From NCBI GenBank assembly GCA_027484105.1, contig JAIXUG010000005.1, forward strand, positions 310,001-374,000: a DNA stretch of 64,000 bases, in the 5' to 3' direction. The position numbers were made by a program, and so were the translations under genes. Positions 16,179 to 27,118 of this stretch are shown here, one piece after another. Origin of the DNA: Comamonadaceae bacterium (GTDB lineage: Bacteria > Pseudomonadota > Gammaproteobacteria > Burkholderiales > Burkholderiaceae_C). Numbering within the stretch: the stretch's first letter is position 1; every line of letters starts with the position of its first letter. The notes under the pieces are model-generated. The model was not told where the DNA came from, searched no databases, and worked only from the letters and a program-made list of their open reading frames with translations.

Positions 16179-16853
16179 TCAGGGGGCTTTCGGGGCCTTC
16201 AGGGCATCAGCCCCGGGTTTGGCTGTGCGAATCGGGGGCACCATCACGCCCATGGAGATGATGTACTTGAGGGCGTCGTCCACGGTCATGTCGAGCTCGA
16301 CCACATCGGCCCTGGGCATCATCAAAAAGAAACCCGAAGTGGGGTTGGGGGTCGTGGGCACATACACGCTGACCATGGGCTGGCTCATGTGGGTGGCCAC
16401 TTCACCCCCAGGTTGCCCCGTCAGGAAAGCCACGGTCCATGAACCTTGCCTGGGGTACTGCACCAACAAGGCCTTGGAAAACGCATGGCCGCTGCCTGAA
16501 AACAAGGTGTCGGCCACCTGCTTGACGCTGGTGTAAATGCTGCGCACCACAGGGATGCGGTTCATCATGCCGTGCCATTTGCGCAACCACCATTGGCCAA
16601 ACATATTGGCCACAAACACACCCGTGGCGAAAATGAACACGGCCACAATGGCCACACCCAAACCAGGCACACCCCGCAGGTATTCGGCATTGGCATGAAT
16701 TCCTGGAATCAGGGTGTCGGCCGCATGGAGCACCGCCCGAAAGATGGCGTCGAGCACGCCCACCAGCCACATGATGACCCACACCGTGATGCCCATGGGC
16801 AGCCACACCAGCAAGCCGGTGATGAAGTACTGTTTGAAGCTGCGTTGTGACAT
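16179..16853 (-). CDS. DUF502 family inner-membrane protein
   Basis: 224 aa from ATG 16853 (the track start is a TTG three codons earlier). Two N-terminal transmembrane helices are visible (YFITGLLVWLPMGITVWVIMWLVG and LGVAIVAVFIFATGVFVANMFG). The conserved block NRIPVVRSIYTSVKQVADTLF follows, then a soluble C-terminal region with VSVYVPTTPNPTSGFFLMMP. The family is widespread and its function is unknown. fmdB-DUF502-aspS is a common betaproteobacterial order. Confidence 0.92.
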   Translation of the reverse strand: MSQRSFKQYFITGLLVWLPMGITVWVIMWLVGVLDAIFRAVLHAADTLIPGIHANAEYLRGVPGLGVAIVAVFIFATGVFVANMFGQWWLRKWHGMMNRIPVVRSIYTSVKQVADTLFSGSGHAFSKALLVQYPRQGSWTVAFLTGQPGGEVATHMSQPMVSVYVPTTPNPTSGFFLMMPRADVVELDMTVDDALKYIISMGVMVPPIRTAKPGADALKAPKAP

Positions 16854-16887
16854 GAGGGTCAATCGTGGGCTAAGGTTTCAGTGCGCA

Positions 16888-17208
16888 TCAGTGGCAAGCA
16901 CAAGACGCCGCACAGGCGCTGGCGCTGGTTGATGCTGAAGGCGTCGTCTCACTGCCCGCTGAAGGCGCAGGGCTGGCCACGGCGTCGGTGGCCGCTGCTG
17001 CTGGGGCGGCAGTTGCCGCCCCCCCAGAGCCTTTGAAATCGGTGGCGTACCAGCCGGTGCCTTTGAGCTGGAAACCAGGCGCTGTGAGTTGCTTGTTGAA
17101 TTTGGGCGCACCACAAACCGGGCAGTCGGTCAGGGGCGCATCGCTGATTTTTTGCAGAACATCCTTGGCATGGCCGCAGGCGTCGCATTTGTAAGCGTAG
17201 ATGGGCAT
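16888..17208 (-). CDS. FmdB-type zinc-ribbon protein
   Basis: 106 aa from the ATG of MPIYAYKCDACG; the longer track ORF adds 38 codons that are not family-like. MPIYAYKCDACGHAKDVLQKISDAPLTDCPVCG is the canonical FmdB ribbon with two CxxC pairs. The tail is Ala/Ser-rich and ends in Cys-rich SACAASCACH, so a second small metal site is possible. The role is unknown; FmdB was first linked to a regulator of formamidase/amidase genes. Confidence 0.9.
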   Translation of the reverse strand: MPIYAYKCDACGHAKDVLQKISDAPLTDCPVCGAPKFNKQLTAPGFQLKGTGWYATDFKGSGGAATAAPAAAATDAVASPAPSAGSETTPSASTSASACAASCACH

Positions 17209-17323
17209 GTGAAAAGCCTTTGAGGGTGATGCAAGAAAACCTTCAATTATAGGCTTGGCAACGCCCTTCAAGGTCTTGACACCTCTGGCTGCCCCCACTC
17301 TCAGGGGCAGCGGCAGTGTCACA

Positions 17324-18799
17324 TCAATGGCCAGAGGGGGCTTTGTCGGCGTGACCCAAGGCGCTGGCGATGGACTGGCCCCGGTTCGGAATCACGGTGG
17401 GGGTCAAGGAGCCCAGCAGCATGCCAAAGATGGAAGCGGCCAAGCCCAGCAAGTTGGCGGGCACCAGGGTTTCTGGGGCCAGGAAATTGAACACCAACCA
17501 AGTGCCGACCCCCAAGACCACGGAGAACAAGGCGCCTTGGGTGTTGGCACGGCGCCAGAAGGCCCCGGCCACCAAGGGCACAAAGGCCCCGGTGAGGGTC
17601 ACGTTGTAGGCGTTTTGCACCATTTCGTACATGGTGCTGGTGCTGTTCATGGCGAACAGCAAGGCACAAGCCGTGAAGGTGACCAAAATGACACGCAAGA
17701 GCAGCAAGAACTGGCGGTCACTCATGTGGGGCACAAAGGGCTTGAGCACGTTCTCGGTGAAAGTGGCAGTGGGGGCCAGCAAAGCACCACTGGCGGTTGA
17801 CAAAATGGCCGAGAGCAAAGCGCCAAAAAACAGAATCTGTGCCCACATGGGCATCTGGCCCAGCACCAAATCTGGCAGGATGCGCTGGATGGCGCGGGCA
17901 TCTTCAGAGTCAAACAAGGCCTTGAGCTCGGGGTGAGCGATCAGCGCTGCGTAGGCGATGTACAAGGGAATGAAGGCCATCACGAAATACATCAGACCAC
18001 CGATGAGGGTGCCGCGGACAGCGGTTTTCTCGTCTTTGGCGCTGGTCATGCGCTGGAACACGTCTTGCTGGGGAATGGAGCCGAAAGCGAACGCAAAGAA
18101 CGCGCCCGCCATGGCCCACCAGGCAGCGGCGTCCATGTCTGCGGGGAACATGTCGAACTTGCCATCGGCGGCCGCTTGGGCAATGACTTTGTCAAAGCCG
18201 CCGGCGTTGTCGCCCACCAACAAGGCGACTGCCATCAAGCCCACCACGATCACCACCGTCTGCAGCAAATCGGTGAAGGCCACCGACCACATGCCACCAA
18301 AGACGGTGTACAACAACACCACACCTGCGCCCATCATGATCGCGTAGTTCAGGTCAATGGCCCCGGACGACAGCACATGAATGACCAAACCCAGCGCCGT
18401 CAGTTGCGCCGAGGTCCAACCCAAATAAGACAGGACAATCGCCACGCTGGTGAGCACCTCAACCGACTTGCCATAGCGCACTTTGTAAAAGTCACCGATG
18501 GTCAGCAGGTTCAGACGGTAAAACAGCTTGGCAAACAACAGCGCCGCCAACACCAGGCACACCGTGGCGCCAAAAGGGTCACCAGGAATGCCATTCAAAC
18601 CATCCTTGGCAAAGGTGGCCGACACGGAGAGCACGGTTTCTGCGCCGAACCAGGTGGCGAACACGGTGGCCACGTTCATGTACAGGGGCAAACTGCGCCC
18701 TGCCACCAGATAATCCTTGGCCCCGTGCACGCGACGCGACGCCAACAAACCAATGCAAATGGTGACGGCCAGATAGGCCATGACGAAAGTCAGCAGCAC
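17324..18799 (-). CDS. Sodium:solute symporter (SSS family)
   Basis: 491 aa with about 13 hydrophobic segments. SSS hallmarks include DYLVAGRSLPLYMNVATVFATWFGAETVLS near residue 30 and FGSIPQQDVFQRMTSAKDEKTA in the middle. LSAILSTASGALLAPTATFTENV carries the Na+-site Ser region. It imports an organic solute with Na+; the sequence does not give the substrate. The GTG start is supported by AAGGAG six bases upstream. It lies 21 bases after ubiB. Confidence 0.92.
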   Translation of the reverse strand: MLLTFVMAYLAVTICIGLLASRRVHGAKDYLVAGRSLPLYMNVATVFATWFGAETVLSVSATFAKDGLNGIPGDPFGATVCLVLAALLFAKLFYRLNLLTIGDFYKVRYGKSVEVLTSVAIVLSYLGWTSAQLTALGLVIHVLSSGAIDLNYAIMMGAGVVLLYTVFGGMWSVAFTDLLQTVVIVVGLMAVALLVGDNAGGFDKVIAQAAADGKFDMFPADMDAAAWWAMAGAFFAFAFGSIPQQDVFQRMTSAKDEKTAVRGTLIGGLMYFVMAFIPLYIAYAALIAHPELKALFDSEDARAIQRILPDLVLGQMPMWAQILFFGALLSAILSTASGALLAPTATFTENVLKPFVPHMSDRQFLLLLRVILVTFTACALLFAMNSTSTMYEMVQNAYNVTLTGAFVPLVAGAFWRRANTQGALFSVVLGVGTWLVFNFLAPETLVPANLLGLAASIFGMLLGSLTPTVIPNRGQSIASALGHADKAPSGH

Positions 18800-18820
18800 C
18801 TGCTTCTCCTTGATTGAGGT

Positions 18821-20398
18821 TCAATAAAAGACGCGCAGATGGATGCCCACCTGCAAAACGAGCAAGGAAACCACAAAACCCAGCCCCGCGTAAATCAGGG
18901 TTTGCAGCAATTTGTTGGTCCGCCTTTGCTCGGCGAGCAATTGCTCGATCTGTCGCGCATCGCCTTGACGCGGTGTCTTGAGGTACTCGTGCAACAAGCG
19001 GGGCAATTGCGGAAACAGTTTGGCGTAATGCGGAGCCTGGTCTTTGAGCTGCTCCCAGAGCTTTTTGGGGCCGATTTGGTCGAGCATCCACTTTTCAAGA
19101 AAGGGCTTGGCGGTGCTCCACAGGTCCAAGTCCGGGTCCAGGTCGCGGCCCAGGCCTTCGATGTTGAGCAAGGTTTTTTGCAAAAGCACCAGCTGCGGCT
19201 GGATCTCGACATGGAAGCGCCGCGAAGTCTGGAACAAGCGCATCAGCACCATGCCCAATGAAATTTCCTTCAAGGGTCGGTCAAAGTAAGGCTCGCAAAC
19301 GGCACGGATGGCGGATTCCAGTTCATCGACCCGGGTGTCTTCCGGCACCCAGCCCGACTCGATGTGCAGTTCGGCCACGCGCTTGTAGTCACGCCGGAAA
19401 AACGCCGTGAAGTTTTGCGCCAAGTACTCTTTGTCGTACTCGGTCAAAGTCCCCACAATGCCGAAGTCGAGCGAAATGTAGCGGCCAAAAGTCTCGGGCG
19501 CCAGGCTGACTTGGATGTTGCCAGGGTGCATGTCGGCATGAAAAAAGCCGTCTCTGAACACCTGGGTAAAAAACAGCGTCACGCCATCGCGCGCAAGCTT
19601 GGCGATGTCCACCCCCGCCTCACGCAAGCGGTCCACCTGGCTGATGGGCACGCCATGCATGCGCTCCATGACAATAACCTCGGGGTGGCAAAAGTCCCAG
19701 ATCATCTCGGGGATCAGCACCAGATCGAGACCCTGCATATTGCGCCGCAGCTGCGCGGCATTGGCCGCTTCACGCACCAAGTCCAGCTCGTCATGCAGGT
19801 ATTTGTCAAATTCGGCCACCACCTCGCGGGGCTTGAGTCGTTTGCCATCGGCACTGAGGCTCTCCACCCAACCGGCCATCATGCGCATCAGGCTCAGGTC
19901 TTTGTCGATGACAGGCAACATGCCTGGCCGCAAGACCTTGACCGCCACCTCGCGCACATCTCCGGCCTTGTTGCGCAAAGTGGCAAAGTGCACCTGCGCA
20001 ATGGAGGCACTGGCGACCGGTTCGCGCTCGAAGGTCTCAAAGATATCGTCCACAGGGCGGCCAAACGCCCGCTCGATCGAGGCCACCGCCACGGTCGAGC
20101 TGAAAGGCGGCACCCGGTCTTGCAGTTTGGCCAGTTCTTCGGCGATGTCTGGGGCCAGCAAATCGCGGCGAGTAGACAGCACCTGACCAAATTTCACAAA
20201 AATCGGACCCAGCCGCTCCAGCGCCTCGCGCAAACGCACAGCGCGTGGCGAGCGCAAGTCACGTCCAACCGAAAGCACGCGGGCCAGCAGGCGAATCCAG
20301 GGTTTTTGAAAGCTCGACAACACCAACTCGTCCAGGCCATAGCGCAAGACGATGAAAACAATGAAAGCACCGCGTCCGAAGCGGCCCCAGCGCATCAT
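18821..20398 (-). CDS. ubiB: Ubiquinone biosynthesis kinase-like ATPase UbiB
   Basis: 525 aa. The ADCK/UbiB family marker KxGQ appears as [15 protein letters not shown], followed by [13 protein letters not shown] (the Ala-rich loop replacing the Gly-rich loop) and [13 protein letters not shown] (catalytic loop and metal site). A C-terminal hydrophobic pair ([23 protein letters not shown]) anchors it in the inner membrane. It supports ubiquinone synthesis, probably by ATP-driven handling of lipid intermediates. Its ATG overlaps the ubiJ stop by four bases. Confidence 0.96.
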   Translation of the reverse strand: MMRWGRFGRGAFIVFIVLRYGLDELVLSSFQKPWIRLLARVLSVGRDLRSPRAVRLREALERLGPIFVKFGQVLSTRRDLLAPDIAEELAKLQDRVPPFSSTVAVASIERAFGRPVDDIFETFEREPVASASIAQVHFATLRNKAGDVREVAVKVLRPGMLPVIDKDLSLMRMMAGWVESLSADGKRLKPREVVAEFDKYLHDELDLVREAANAAQLRRNMQGLDLVLIPEMIWDFCHPEVIVMERMHGVPISQVDRLREAGVDIAKLARDGVTLFFTQVFRDGFFHADMHPGNIQVSLAPETFGRYISLDFGIVGTLTEYDKEYLAQNFTAFFRRDYKRVAELHIESGWVPEDTRVDELESAIRAVCEPYFDRPLKEISLGMVLMRLFQTSRRFHVEIQPQLVLLQKTLLNIEGLGRDLDPDLDLWSTAKPFLEKWMLDQIGPKKLWEQLKDQAPHYAKLFPQLPRLLHEYLKTPRQGDARQIEQLLAEQRRTNKLLQTLIYAGLGFVVSLLVLQVGIHLRVFY

Positions 20399-20955
20399 GC
20401 TGCGCTGCCTGTGCGCAGCCCGTTGCCGGGCCTTTGGGCAACAAAACTGCGCAAAGCGGCCATGGCCTGGCGTGCGGATTGGACCAAGGTGTGGGCTGGT
20501 GCATCACCCAACAGCCGGGCCAAGTCCTCTTCAGCATCCCAGCGGACATGGTCAATCAGCCAGTTGATTTCGGCGGCCAATTGCACATCTCCCTCGATGC
20601 GAACTTTGGGTTTGTCGCCCCGGGCCAAGGCGGAAGCGATCGCGATGGGCGACTCTTCGGTCACGGTCAGTCGCAGGTCAAAACCCTCGAAGCGACCGCG
20701 CTCAAGCAGACCCGCAGGTGTGGGGGTGAGCTGAAGTTGCAAGCGGTCCCAAACCAGCTCGATGCGCTGGCCTTTTTGCCTGGCCAGCCGCGCCATGGCC
20801 TCGGGTTCGCTCATCAAGACATGGTTGAGAAACAGCACCAAACGATTGAGCGATTCATCCACCACCCAAGTGGGGGGCTGAAACTCTTGTGTGAAACGTT
20901 GGAGCATGTCGGGGAGCGCCTGAGCGGCCCAAGAAAAAGGGGACTGTGTTGCCAT
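20395..20955 (-). CDS. ubiJ: UbiJ-like ubiquinone biosynthesis accessory factor (SCP2 domain)
   Basis: 186 aa. The middle ([19 protein letters not shown] and [38 protein letters not shown]) matches the SCP2/UbiJ lipid-binding fold. The C-terminal helix [19 protein letters not shown] is also typical. UbiJ is a soluble lipid-binding scaffold of the Ubi complex. Direct overlap with ubiB and nearby ubiE support the call. Confidence 0.88.
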   Translation of the reverse strand: MATQSPFSWAAQALPDMLQRFTQEFQPPTWVVDESLNRLVLFLNHVLMSEPEAMARLARQKGQRIELVWDRLQLQLTPTPAGLLERGRFEGFDLRLTVTEESPIAIASALARGDKPKVRIEGDVQLAAEINWLIDHVRWDAEEDLARLLGDAPAHTLVQSARQAMAALRSFVAQRPGNGLRTGSAA

Positions 20956-21001
20956 AGTCCCCGATTATTCCCGAAAGCACAGGCCCCTTCGGAGCCGAGC
21001 T

Positions 21002-22024
21002 TTATTGAAGGGCTTGTACGCCAGCGACCAGCCAGCCACCGCCTTGCTTGGACTTGGTCATGTTCCAGACCTCGCGGAATGGGCTGGGGCCGGAAGACGC
21101 GTCTTCGCGGATCATGCCGTTGAACTCCACGCTGGCCATGTACACATCGGCTTGTTCTTCAATACCCAAGAGTTGGGCATCGAGCATGACCACTTCGGTC
21201 TTATTGGGTTGTCCAGGGAACTGGGCTTCGCGCTCGGCCAACTGGTTGCGGATTTCAACCACCATGGCGTCGGTCATCATGGCACGCAAGGCCGAGATGT
21301 CAGAGCGGTCCCAGGCGTCCTGCAAGGTCACGAAGTTGCGCTTGGCTGCGCTGACAAAATTGTCCACATCAAAACCAGCCGGAATGCCCCAGGTTTGCGA
21401 ACCGTCCAAGGCGTCGCTGCTTGGGGTGTTCAGGCCAGAGCCAATGCCCGAGCCGATCATGGAACCCGTGGACTGAGAGGCCGCTGAACCATCAAAGCGG
21501 GTGTTCTGACCTTCCCAAGGACGGGCCGATGAGTCGTTTCCGACGTTTTGAGGACTGTACTCTTTGTAAGTGGCAGGATTCTGAGCAGACCCACCTGCGC
21601 CCTGGTAGGCCAAGCCGCCCGATTGAGCGGCGCCGCCGCGACGGGCCCGCAATACCATGCCGATCACGGCCACCACAGCCACGCCAATCAACAAGGCCAT
21701 CAAGATGTTGCCAAATGCCTCACCCAGACCCAATGAACTGGCCAACCAAGCCAATCCCAGACCGGCAGCCAGTCCGCCCAACATGGCACCCCAAGGCTTT
21801 TTAGGTGCTGCTGCGGCAGGCGCTGCGGCAGGCTTGGCCGCGTTGGTGGGCGCGGCGTTCTGAGCGGGCGCAGCGGGCGTTTGTGGCGCAGCGTCGCGCT
21901 TGGTCACCTGGTTGGATTGCTGCCCAACAGACTTGCCACCGCCCATGCGGCGAGCTGCTTCTGCATTCAGGCTACCCAAGGCCATCACGCCAGCGAGCAT
22001 CAGGGTTACGAGTTTGTTGTTCAT
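21002..22024 (-). CDS. Tim44-like domain membrane protein
   Basis: 340 aa. There is an N-terminal signal peptide (MNNKLVTLMLAGVMALGSLNAEA), then an Ala/Pro-rich linker. Two hydrophobic helices follow at ~78-125 (AMLGGLAAGLGLAWLASSLGLGEAFGNILMALLIGVAVVAVIGMVL). A Gly/Ser-rich spacer leads to a C-terminal Tim44-like domain (FVSAAKRNFVTLQDAWDRSDISALRAMMTDAMV ... GGGWLVAGVQALQ). The role in bacteria is unclear; the domain binds membranes or lipids in mitochondrial Tim44. It sits between ubiE and ubiJ in the same direction. Confidence 0.88.
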   Translation of the reverse strand: MNNKLVTLMLAGVMALGSLNAEAARRMGGGKSVGQQSNQVTKRDAAPQTPAAPAQNAAPTNAAKPAAAPAAAAPKKPWGAMLGGLAAGLGLAWLASSLGLGEAFGNILMALLIGVAVVAVIGMVLRARRGGAAQSGGLAYQGAGGSAQNPATYKEYSPQNVGNDSSARPWEGQNTRFDGSAASQSTGSMIGSGIGSGLNTPSSDALDGSQTWGIPAGFDVDNFVSAAKRNFVTLQDAWDRSDISALRAMMTDAMVVEIRNQLAEREAQFPGQPNKTEVVMLDAQLLGIEEQADVYMASVEFNGMIREDASSGPSPFREVWNMTKSKQGGGWLVAGVQALQ

Positions 22025-22058
22025 GGTGTCTCCAACTCAGATCATTCAGTTTTGGGCG

Positions 22059-22790
22059 TCAACATTTAATGCCCATGTGCAAGGCTACCACCCCCGCGGA
22101 CAAGTTGTGAAAATCAACGTGTCCAAATCCGGCATTTTTCATAAGGGTTTTCAGCTCTTCTTGCCCAGGGTGCATCCGGATGGACTCGGCCAGGTAGCGG
22201 TAGCTGTCGGCATCGCCCGCCACCAGTTTGCCCAAGTTGGGCAAAATTTTGAAGCTGTACCAGTCGTAGGCTTTTTCCAACGGCTTGGCCACCTTGGAAA
22301 ACTCCAGCACCAACAATTTGCCACCCGGCTTGAGCACACGGCACATTTCCTTGAGGGCCACATCCTTGTGTGTCATGTTGCGCAGTCCGAATGCCACACT
22401 GACCACATGGAAGTGGCCATCGGGAAAAGGCAGCTTCTCGGCATCGCACACCAGGGTGGGCAGCGCCAGGCCGTGGTCCAAGAGGCGGTCACGCCCGGTA
22501 GAAAGCATGGCTTCGTTGATGTCGGTGTGCACCACACGGCCTGTAGCCCCCACTTTTTTGGCAAAGGCCATCGACAAATCGCCGGTGCCGCCTGCGATGT
22601 CCAACACCTGGTCACCTTCTTTGAGGTTGGCCACCTGAACGGTGTAGGCCTTCCATGCACGGTGCAGGCCCATGGACATCAGGTCGTTCATGACGTCGTA
22701 CTTGGACGCGACCGAGTCGAACACCCCGCGCACGTGTTGGGCTTTTTCTTTTTCGTCGACGGTTTTGAAGCCGAAATGGGTGGTGCTCAT
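22059..22790 (-). CDS. ubiE: Demethylmenaquinone/ubiquinone C-methyltransferase UbiE
   Basis: 243 aa from MSTTHFGF, chosen because GGAG lies 6 bases upstream. [37 protein letters not shown] is the UbiE N-terminal signature. [12 protein letters not shown] binds SAM, and [30 protein letters not shown] is the second family block. It methylates the quinone ring in ubiquinone synthesis. It starts 10 bases after the DUF971 gene. Confidence 0.97.
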   Translation of the reverse strand: MSTTHFGFKTVDEKEKAQHVRGVFDSVASKYDVMNDLMSMGLHRAWKAYTVQVANLKEGDQVLDIAGGTGDLSMAFAKKVGATGRVVHTDINEAMLSTGRDRLLDHGLALPTLVCDAEKLPFPDGHFHVVSVAFGLRNMTHKDVALKEMCRVLKPGGKLLVLEFSKVAKPLEKAYDWYSFKILPNLGKLVAGDADSYRYLAESIRMHPGQEELKTLMKNAGFGHVDFHNLSAGVVALHMGIKC

Positions 22791-22800
22791 GCGCCGCTCC

Positions 22801-23220
22801 TCAATGCTTGTGACCGCAACTGCCGCCCGCCGAGGCCTCGACCATGGGCGCATCGCGGCTCATGCCCGCCGCTTGCAGTCGGTCTTCGTATTGTTTCCAC
22901 AGCGCGGCTTGCTGGTCGCCCAAAAAGTACAGGTATTCCCAGGTGAACAGGCCCGACTCGTGGCCATCCGAAAAAGTGGGCTTGACCGCGTAGTTGCCCA
23001 CCGGCTCGATCTCGACGATGCCGACCTCGCGCTTGCCGGTTTGCAGCACTTCCTGGCCAGGGCCATGGCCTTGCACTTCGGCCGATGGCGAATACACCCG
23101 CATCAGCTCAAACGGAATGCGGAACTGCGCCCCGTCCGAAAAACCGATTTCCAGCACTTTGCTCTGCCCGTGCACCGTCAATGACTCGGGCGTGGGCATG
23201 TCTTTTTTCAATCCGGCCAT
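22801..23220 (-). CDS. DUF971 (GBBH-like N-terminal domain) protein
   Basis: 139 aa. [45 protein letters not shown] and [33 protein letters not shown] match the domain found at the N terminus of gamma-butyrobetaine hydroxylases and alone in bacteria. The C terminus ends GGSCGHKH, a possible metal-binding tail. Function unknown. It is paired with ubiE, a frequent betaproteobacterial arrangement. Confidence 0.9.
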   Translation of the reverse strand: MAGLKKDMPTPESLTVHGQSKVLEIGFSDGAQFRIPFELMRVYSPSAEVQGHGPGQEVLQTGKREVGIVEIEPVGNYAVKPTFSDGHESGLFTWEYLYFLGDQQAALWKQYEDRLQAAGMSRDAPMVEASAGGSCGHKH

Positions 23221-23239
23221 GTGTTTCTTTCAGTGCAAG

Positions 23240-26200
23240 TCAGACCAACACGCGCTCGATGCCGCCGGCATTGGCGGCGTTGACGTACTCGGGCATCCAC
23301 CCTTCACCCAGAATGTGCTTGGCCATTTCGACCACGATGTAATCGGCTTCGAGCAGGCCGTTTTTCATGTCATCACCGTAGCGGGACAGGCCTTGCAGGC
23401 AGCTGGGGCAACTGGTCAGGACTTTCACATTAGCCTCTGGGGCCAGCGCGCCACTGCTGCGCAGAGCCGCTTCGCCCTTGAGCAGCTCTTCTTCCTTGCG
23501 AAAGCGCACCTGGGTCGAAATGTCGGGGCGTGTCACGCCCAGGGTGCCCGACTCGCCACAGCAACGCTTGCTCTCGAGCACCTTGTCACCCATCAAGGCC
23601 TTGACGGTCTTCATGGGCTCTTGCTGCTTCATGGGGCTGTGGCAAGGGTCGTGGTACAGGTAAGCGCCGCCGGCCTCCAGCCTCATGCCCTTTTCCAGCA
23701 AGAACTCGTGGATGTCGATGATGCGGCAGCCGGGAAAGATCTTGTCAAACTGGTAGCCCTGCAACTGGTCGTAGCATGTGCCGCAACTGACCACCACGGT
23801 CTTGATGTCCAGGTAGTTGAGCGTGTTGGCCACGCGGTGGAACAGCACGCGGTTGTCGGTGATGATTTTTTCGGCCTTGTCGAACTGGCCCGAGCCCTTT
23901 TGCGGGTAACCGCAACACAGGTAACCCGGCGGCAACACGGTCTGCACGCCCACATGCCAGAGCATGGCCTGGGTGGCGAGGCCCACCTGGCTGAACAGGC
24001 GCTCAGAGCCGCAACCAGGGAAATAAAACACCGCTTCGGATTCAGATGTGGTGGCTTTCGGGTTGCGGATGATGGGCACGTAATCGTTGTCTTCGATGTC
24101 CAGCAAGGCCCGCGCGGTTTTCTTGGGCAAGTTGCCCGGCATCTTCTTGTTGATGAAGTGGATCACCTGCTCTTTGATCGGTGCAGTGCCCACCGAGGCG
24201 GGCGGTGCGCTGGTTTGCTTGCGCGCCACACCTTTGAGCAAACCGGCCACAAAGCGCTGCGCCTTCATGCCCACGCCCACCATGGCCATGCGGGCCAGCT
24301 TGATGGTTTCGGGGTTGGTGGCATTGAGCATGAACATGGCCGCCGCATTGCCAGGCCGGAAACTCTTTTGCCCCATCTTGCGCAGCAGGTTGCGCATGTT
24401 CATGGACACATCGCCAAAGTCGATGTTGACTGGGCAAGGCGTCAGGCACTTGTGGCACACCGTGCAATGGTCTGCCACGTCTTCGAACTCTTGCCAGTGT
24501 TTGATCGAGATGCCCCGGCGGGTTTGCTCTTCGTACAAAAAGGCCTCGACCAGCAAAGAGGTGGCGAGGATTTTGTTGCGCGGGCTGTACAGCAAATTGG
24601 CACGCGGCACATGCGTGGCGCACACCGGCTTGCACTTGCCACAACGCAGGCAGTCTTTCACGCTGGCAGCGATCTCGCCAATGTCCGACTGCTGCATGAT
24701 CAGTGACTCATGGCCCATCAGGCCAAAGCTGGGGGTGTAGGCATGCGTCAGGTCGGCCGCATGCACGTCTTCGCCCAGACCACTCAGGGCCGAGCCGCGC
24801 AGCAACTTGCCCTTGTTGAAGCGGCCTTGCGGGTCCACCTTGGCTTTGTAAGCGGTGAAATTGGCCAGCTCAGCGTCGGTCAAGAACTCCAGCTTGGTGA
24901 TGCCGATGCCGTGCTCGCCTGAAATGACGCCATCCAGGCTGCGCGCCAGCACCATGATGCGGGCCACCGCTTCGTGTGCGGTTTGCAACATCTCGTAGTT
25001 GTCGCTGTTCACAGGGATGTTGGTGTGCACATTGCCGTCACCCGCGTGCATGTGCAGCGCCACCCACACCCGGCCTTTGAGCACGCGCTGGTGAATGGCT
25101 GTGACCTCGTTCAGGATCGGCAAAAAGGCCGAGCCCGAGAAGATGTTCTGGAAAGCCGGACGGATTTGCGTTTTCCAGCTGGCACGCAAGGAATGGTCTT
25201 GCAACTGGGGGAACAGTTCATCGACTTGGTTCAACCAGCCTTGCCACTGCGCTTGCACCTCACGCACCACGGTCAGGGCTTGCGCCACACGGTCTTCGAG
25301 CAGCTCGGCCGACGCGATCTCGTTGGCATCGTCTTGCTTGCCCAAGGGCAGATTGCCCCTTTCCAGAAAGGCTTCGATTTCGCGGCACAGCTTGAGCTTG
25401 TTGCGCAAGCTCAACTCGATGTTGATGCGCTCGATGCCATCGGTGTACTCGGCCATGCGCGGCAAGGGGATCACCACGTCTTCGTTCACCTTGAAGGCGT
25501 TGGTGTGGCGCGAAATGGCGGCGGTCTTTTTACGGTCCAGCCAGAATTTCTTGCGCGCCTCGGGACTGATGGCGATGAAGCCCTCCCCGCTGCGCGAATT
25601 GGCAATGCGCACGATCTCGGACGTGGCCTTGGCGACGTCGTCGGCATTGTCACCGGCGATGTCACCGATCAGCACCATCTTGGGGAATCCACCGCGCTTG
25701 GACTTGGTGGAGTAACCCACGGCGCGCAAATAGCGGTCGTCCAGATGCTCCAGCCCCGCCATCACGGTGCCGGTGCGCTTTTGCTCGGCGAACATGAAGT
25801 CCTTGATCTCGACGATGCTGGGCACCGCCTCGCGGGCGTGGCCAAAAAACTCCATGCACACCGTGCGGGTGTGGGTGGGCATGCGGTGCACCACCCAACG
25901 GGCGCTGGTGATCAAACCGTCGCAGCCTTCTTTTTGCACGCCGGGCAGACCGCTCAGGAATTTGTCGGTCACGTCCTTGCCCAGGCCTTCCTTGCGGAAA
26001 GTCTTGCCCGGTATGGTCAGGGTTTCGGTGCGGATCGGGGTTTTGCCGTCGGCCTTGAAGTAGCGCAGCTCGAAGGTGGCGACATCGGCATCGTGGATCT
26101 TGCCCATGTTGTGGTCCATGCGCACCACATCCAGCCATTCGGCGTCGGGGGTGACCATGCGCCAGCTGGCCAGGTTGTCCAGGGCCGTGCCCCACAAAAC

Positions 26201-27118
26201 CGCCTTTTTGCCGCCCGCGTTCATGGCGATGTTGCCGCCAATGCAACTGGCTTCGGCCGAAGTGGGGTCCACGGCAAAGACGAAACCGCCGCGCTCGGCC
26301 GCATCGGCCACTCGCTGGGTGACCACACCGGCTTCGGTCCAAATGGTTGGGATTTTGTGAGCGATGCCCGGCAGATCGACCATCTCGACTTCGGTCATGG
26401 CTTCGAGCTTTTCGGTGTTGATGACCGCGCTCTTCCAGGTCAGTGGGATCGCGCCGCCGGTGTAGCCCGTGCCGCCGCCACGGGGCACGATGGTCAGGCC
26501 GATATCGATACATCCCTTGACCAGGCCCGCCATTTCCTCTTCGGTGTCGGGCGTGAGCACCACAAAGGGGTATTCCACGCGCCAGTCGGTGGCATCGGTC
26601 ACATGGCTGACCCGCGAGAGGCCGTCGAACTTGATGTTGTCCTTGGCCGTCAGGCGCCCCAGGGTCTTTTGCACCTGGCTGCGCAGCTTGGCCATGCGGG
26701 TGAAACGTTCGCTGAATTGGCTGACAGCCTGAGTGGCCAAAGCCAGCAATTGGCCAACCAAGGCATCCCGAGCGGCGTCCACACCTGGGGTGCGGCGTTT
26801 TTGCACTTCACCCAGGCGGTGATGCAGGGCATCCACCAACATCTTGCGGCGGCCCGGGTTGTCCAACAAATCATCCTGGAGGTAAGGATTGCGCTCGACC
26901 ACCCAAATGTCGCCCAAGACTTCGTACAACATCCTGGCCGAACGGCCCGTTCCACGCTCCTGACGCAGTTGATTCAGAAGATCCCAAGCCGAATCCCCCA
27001 GCAAACGCAGCACGATTTCCCGGTCAGAAAAGCTGGTGTAGTTGTAAGGAATCTCACGCAAGCGCGGCGCATCGGCATCGGCTTGCATCAATTGTTGAAG
27101 GGTGGTGGGTGCATTCAT
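23240..27118 (-). CDS. Large FAD-linked oxidase / 4Fe-4S / CCG-domain oxidoreductase
   Basis: 1,292 aa, a fusion of the kinds of subunit found in D-lactate or glycolate dehydrogenases. In order it shows a family-specific N-terminal region, an FAD-binding PCMH domain ([37 protein letters not shown]) and an FAD-oxidase C-terminal domain ([25 protein letters not shown]). Two 4Fe-4S motifs follow ([17 protein letters not shown] and [16 protein letters not shown]), then two Cys-rich CCG domains ([12 protein letters not shown] and [10 protein letters not shown]). The layout resembles YdiJ/D2HGDH-type enzymes that oxidise D-2-hydroxy acids; the exact substrate is not determined. It is divergent from ugpB. 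Confidence 0.9.
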   Translation of the reverse strand: MNAPTTLQQLMQADADAPRLREIPYNYTSFSDREIVLRLLGDSAWDLLNQLRQERGTGRSARMLYEVLGDIWVVERNPYLQDDLLDNPGRRKMLVDALHHRLGEVQKRRTPGVDAARDALVGQLLALATQAVSQFSERFTRMAKLRSQVQKTLGRLTAKDNIKFDGLSRVSHVTDATDWRVEYPFVVLTPDTEEEMAGLVKGCIDIGLTIVPRGGGTGYTGGAIPLTWKSAVINTEKLEAMTEVEMVDLPGIAHKIPTIWTEAGVVTQRVADAAERGGFVFAVDPTSAEASCIGGNIAMNAGGKKAVLWGTALDNLASWRMVTPDAEWLDVVRMDHNMGKIHDADVATFELRYFKADGKTPIRTETLTIPGKTFRKEGLGKDVTDKFLSGLPGVQKEGCDGLITSARWVVHRMPTHTRTVCMEFFGHAREAVPSIVEIKDFMFAEQKRTGTVMAGLEHLDDRYLRAVGYSTKSKRGGFPKMVLIGDIAGDNADDVAKATSEIVRIANSRSGEGFIAISPEARKKFWLDRKKTAAISRHTNAFKVNEDVVIPLPRMAEYTDGIERINIELSLRNKLKLCREIEAFLERGNLPLGKQDDANEIASAELLEDRVAQALTVVREVQAQWQGWLNQVDELFPQLQDHSLRASWKTQIRPAFQNIFSGSAFLPILNEVTAIHQRVLKGRVWVALHMHAGDGNVHTNIPVNSDNYEMLQTAHEAVARIMVLARSLDGVISGEHGIGITKLEFLTDAELANFTAYKAKVDPQGRFNKGKLLRGSALSGLGEDVHAADLTHAYTPSFGLMGHESLIMQQSDIGEIAASVKDCLRCGKCKPVCATHVPRANLLYSPRNKILATSLLVEAFLYEEQTRRGISIKHWQEFEDVADHCTVCHKCLTPCPVNIDFGDVSMNMRNLLRKMGQKSFRPGNAAAMFMLNATNPETIKLARMAMVGVGMKAQRFVAGLLKGVARKQTSAPPASVGTAPIKEQVIHFINKKMPGNLPKKTARALLDIEDNDYVPIIRNPKATTSESEAVFYFPGCGSERLFSQVGLATQAMLWHVGVQTVLPPGYLCCGYPQKGSGQFDKAEKIITDNRVLFHRVANTLNYLDIKTVVVSCGTCYDQLQGYQFDKIFPGCRIIDIHEFLLEKGMRLEAGGAYLYHDPCHSPMKQQEPMKTVKALMGDKVLESKRCCGESGTLGVTRPDISTQVRFRKEEELLKGEAALRSSGALAPEANVKVLTSCPSCLQGLSRYGDDMKNGLLEADYIVVEMAKHILGEGWMPEYVNAANAGGIERVLV

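Noticed and set aside
14256-16442. 728-aa plus-strand ORF
   Set aside because: Antisense shadow of aspS with low-complexity His/Val/Gly composition.
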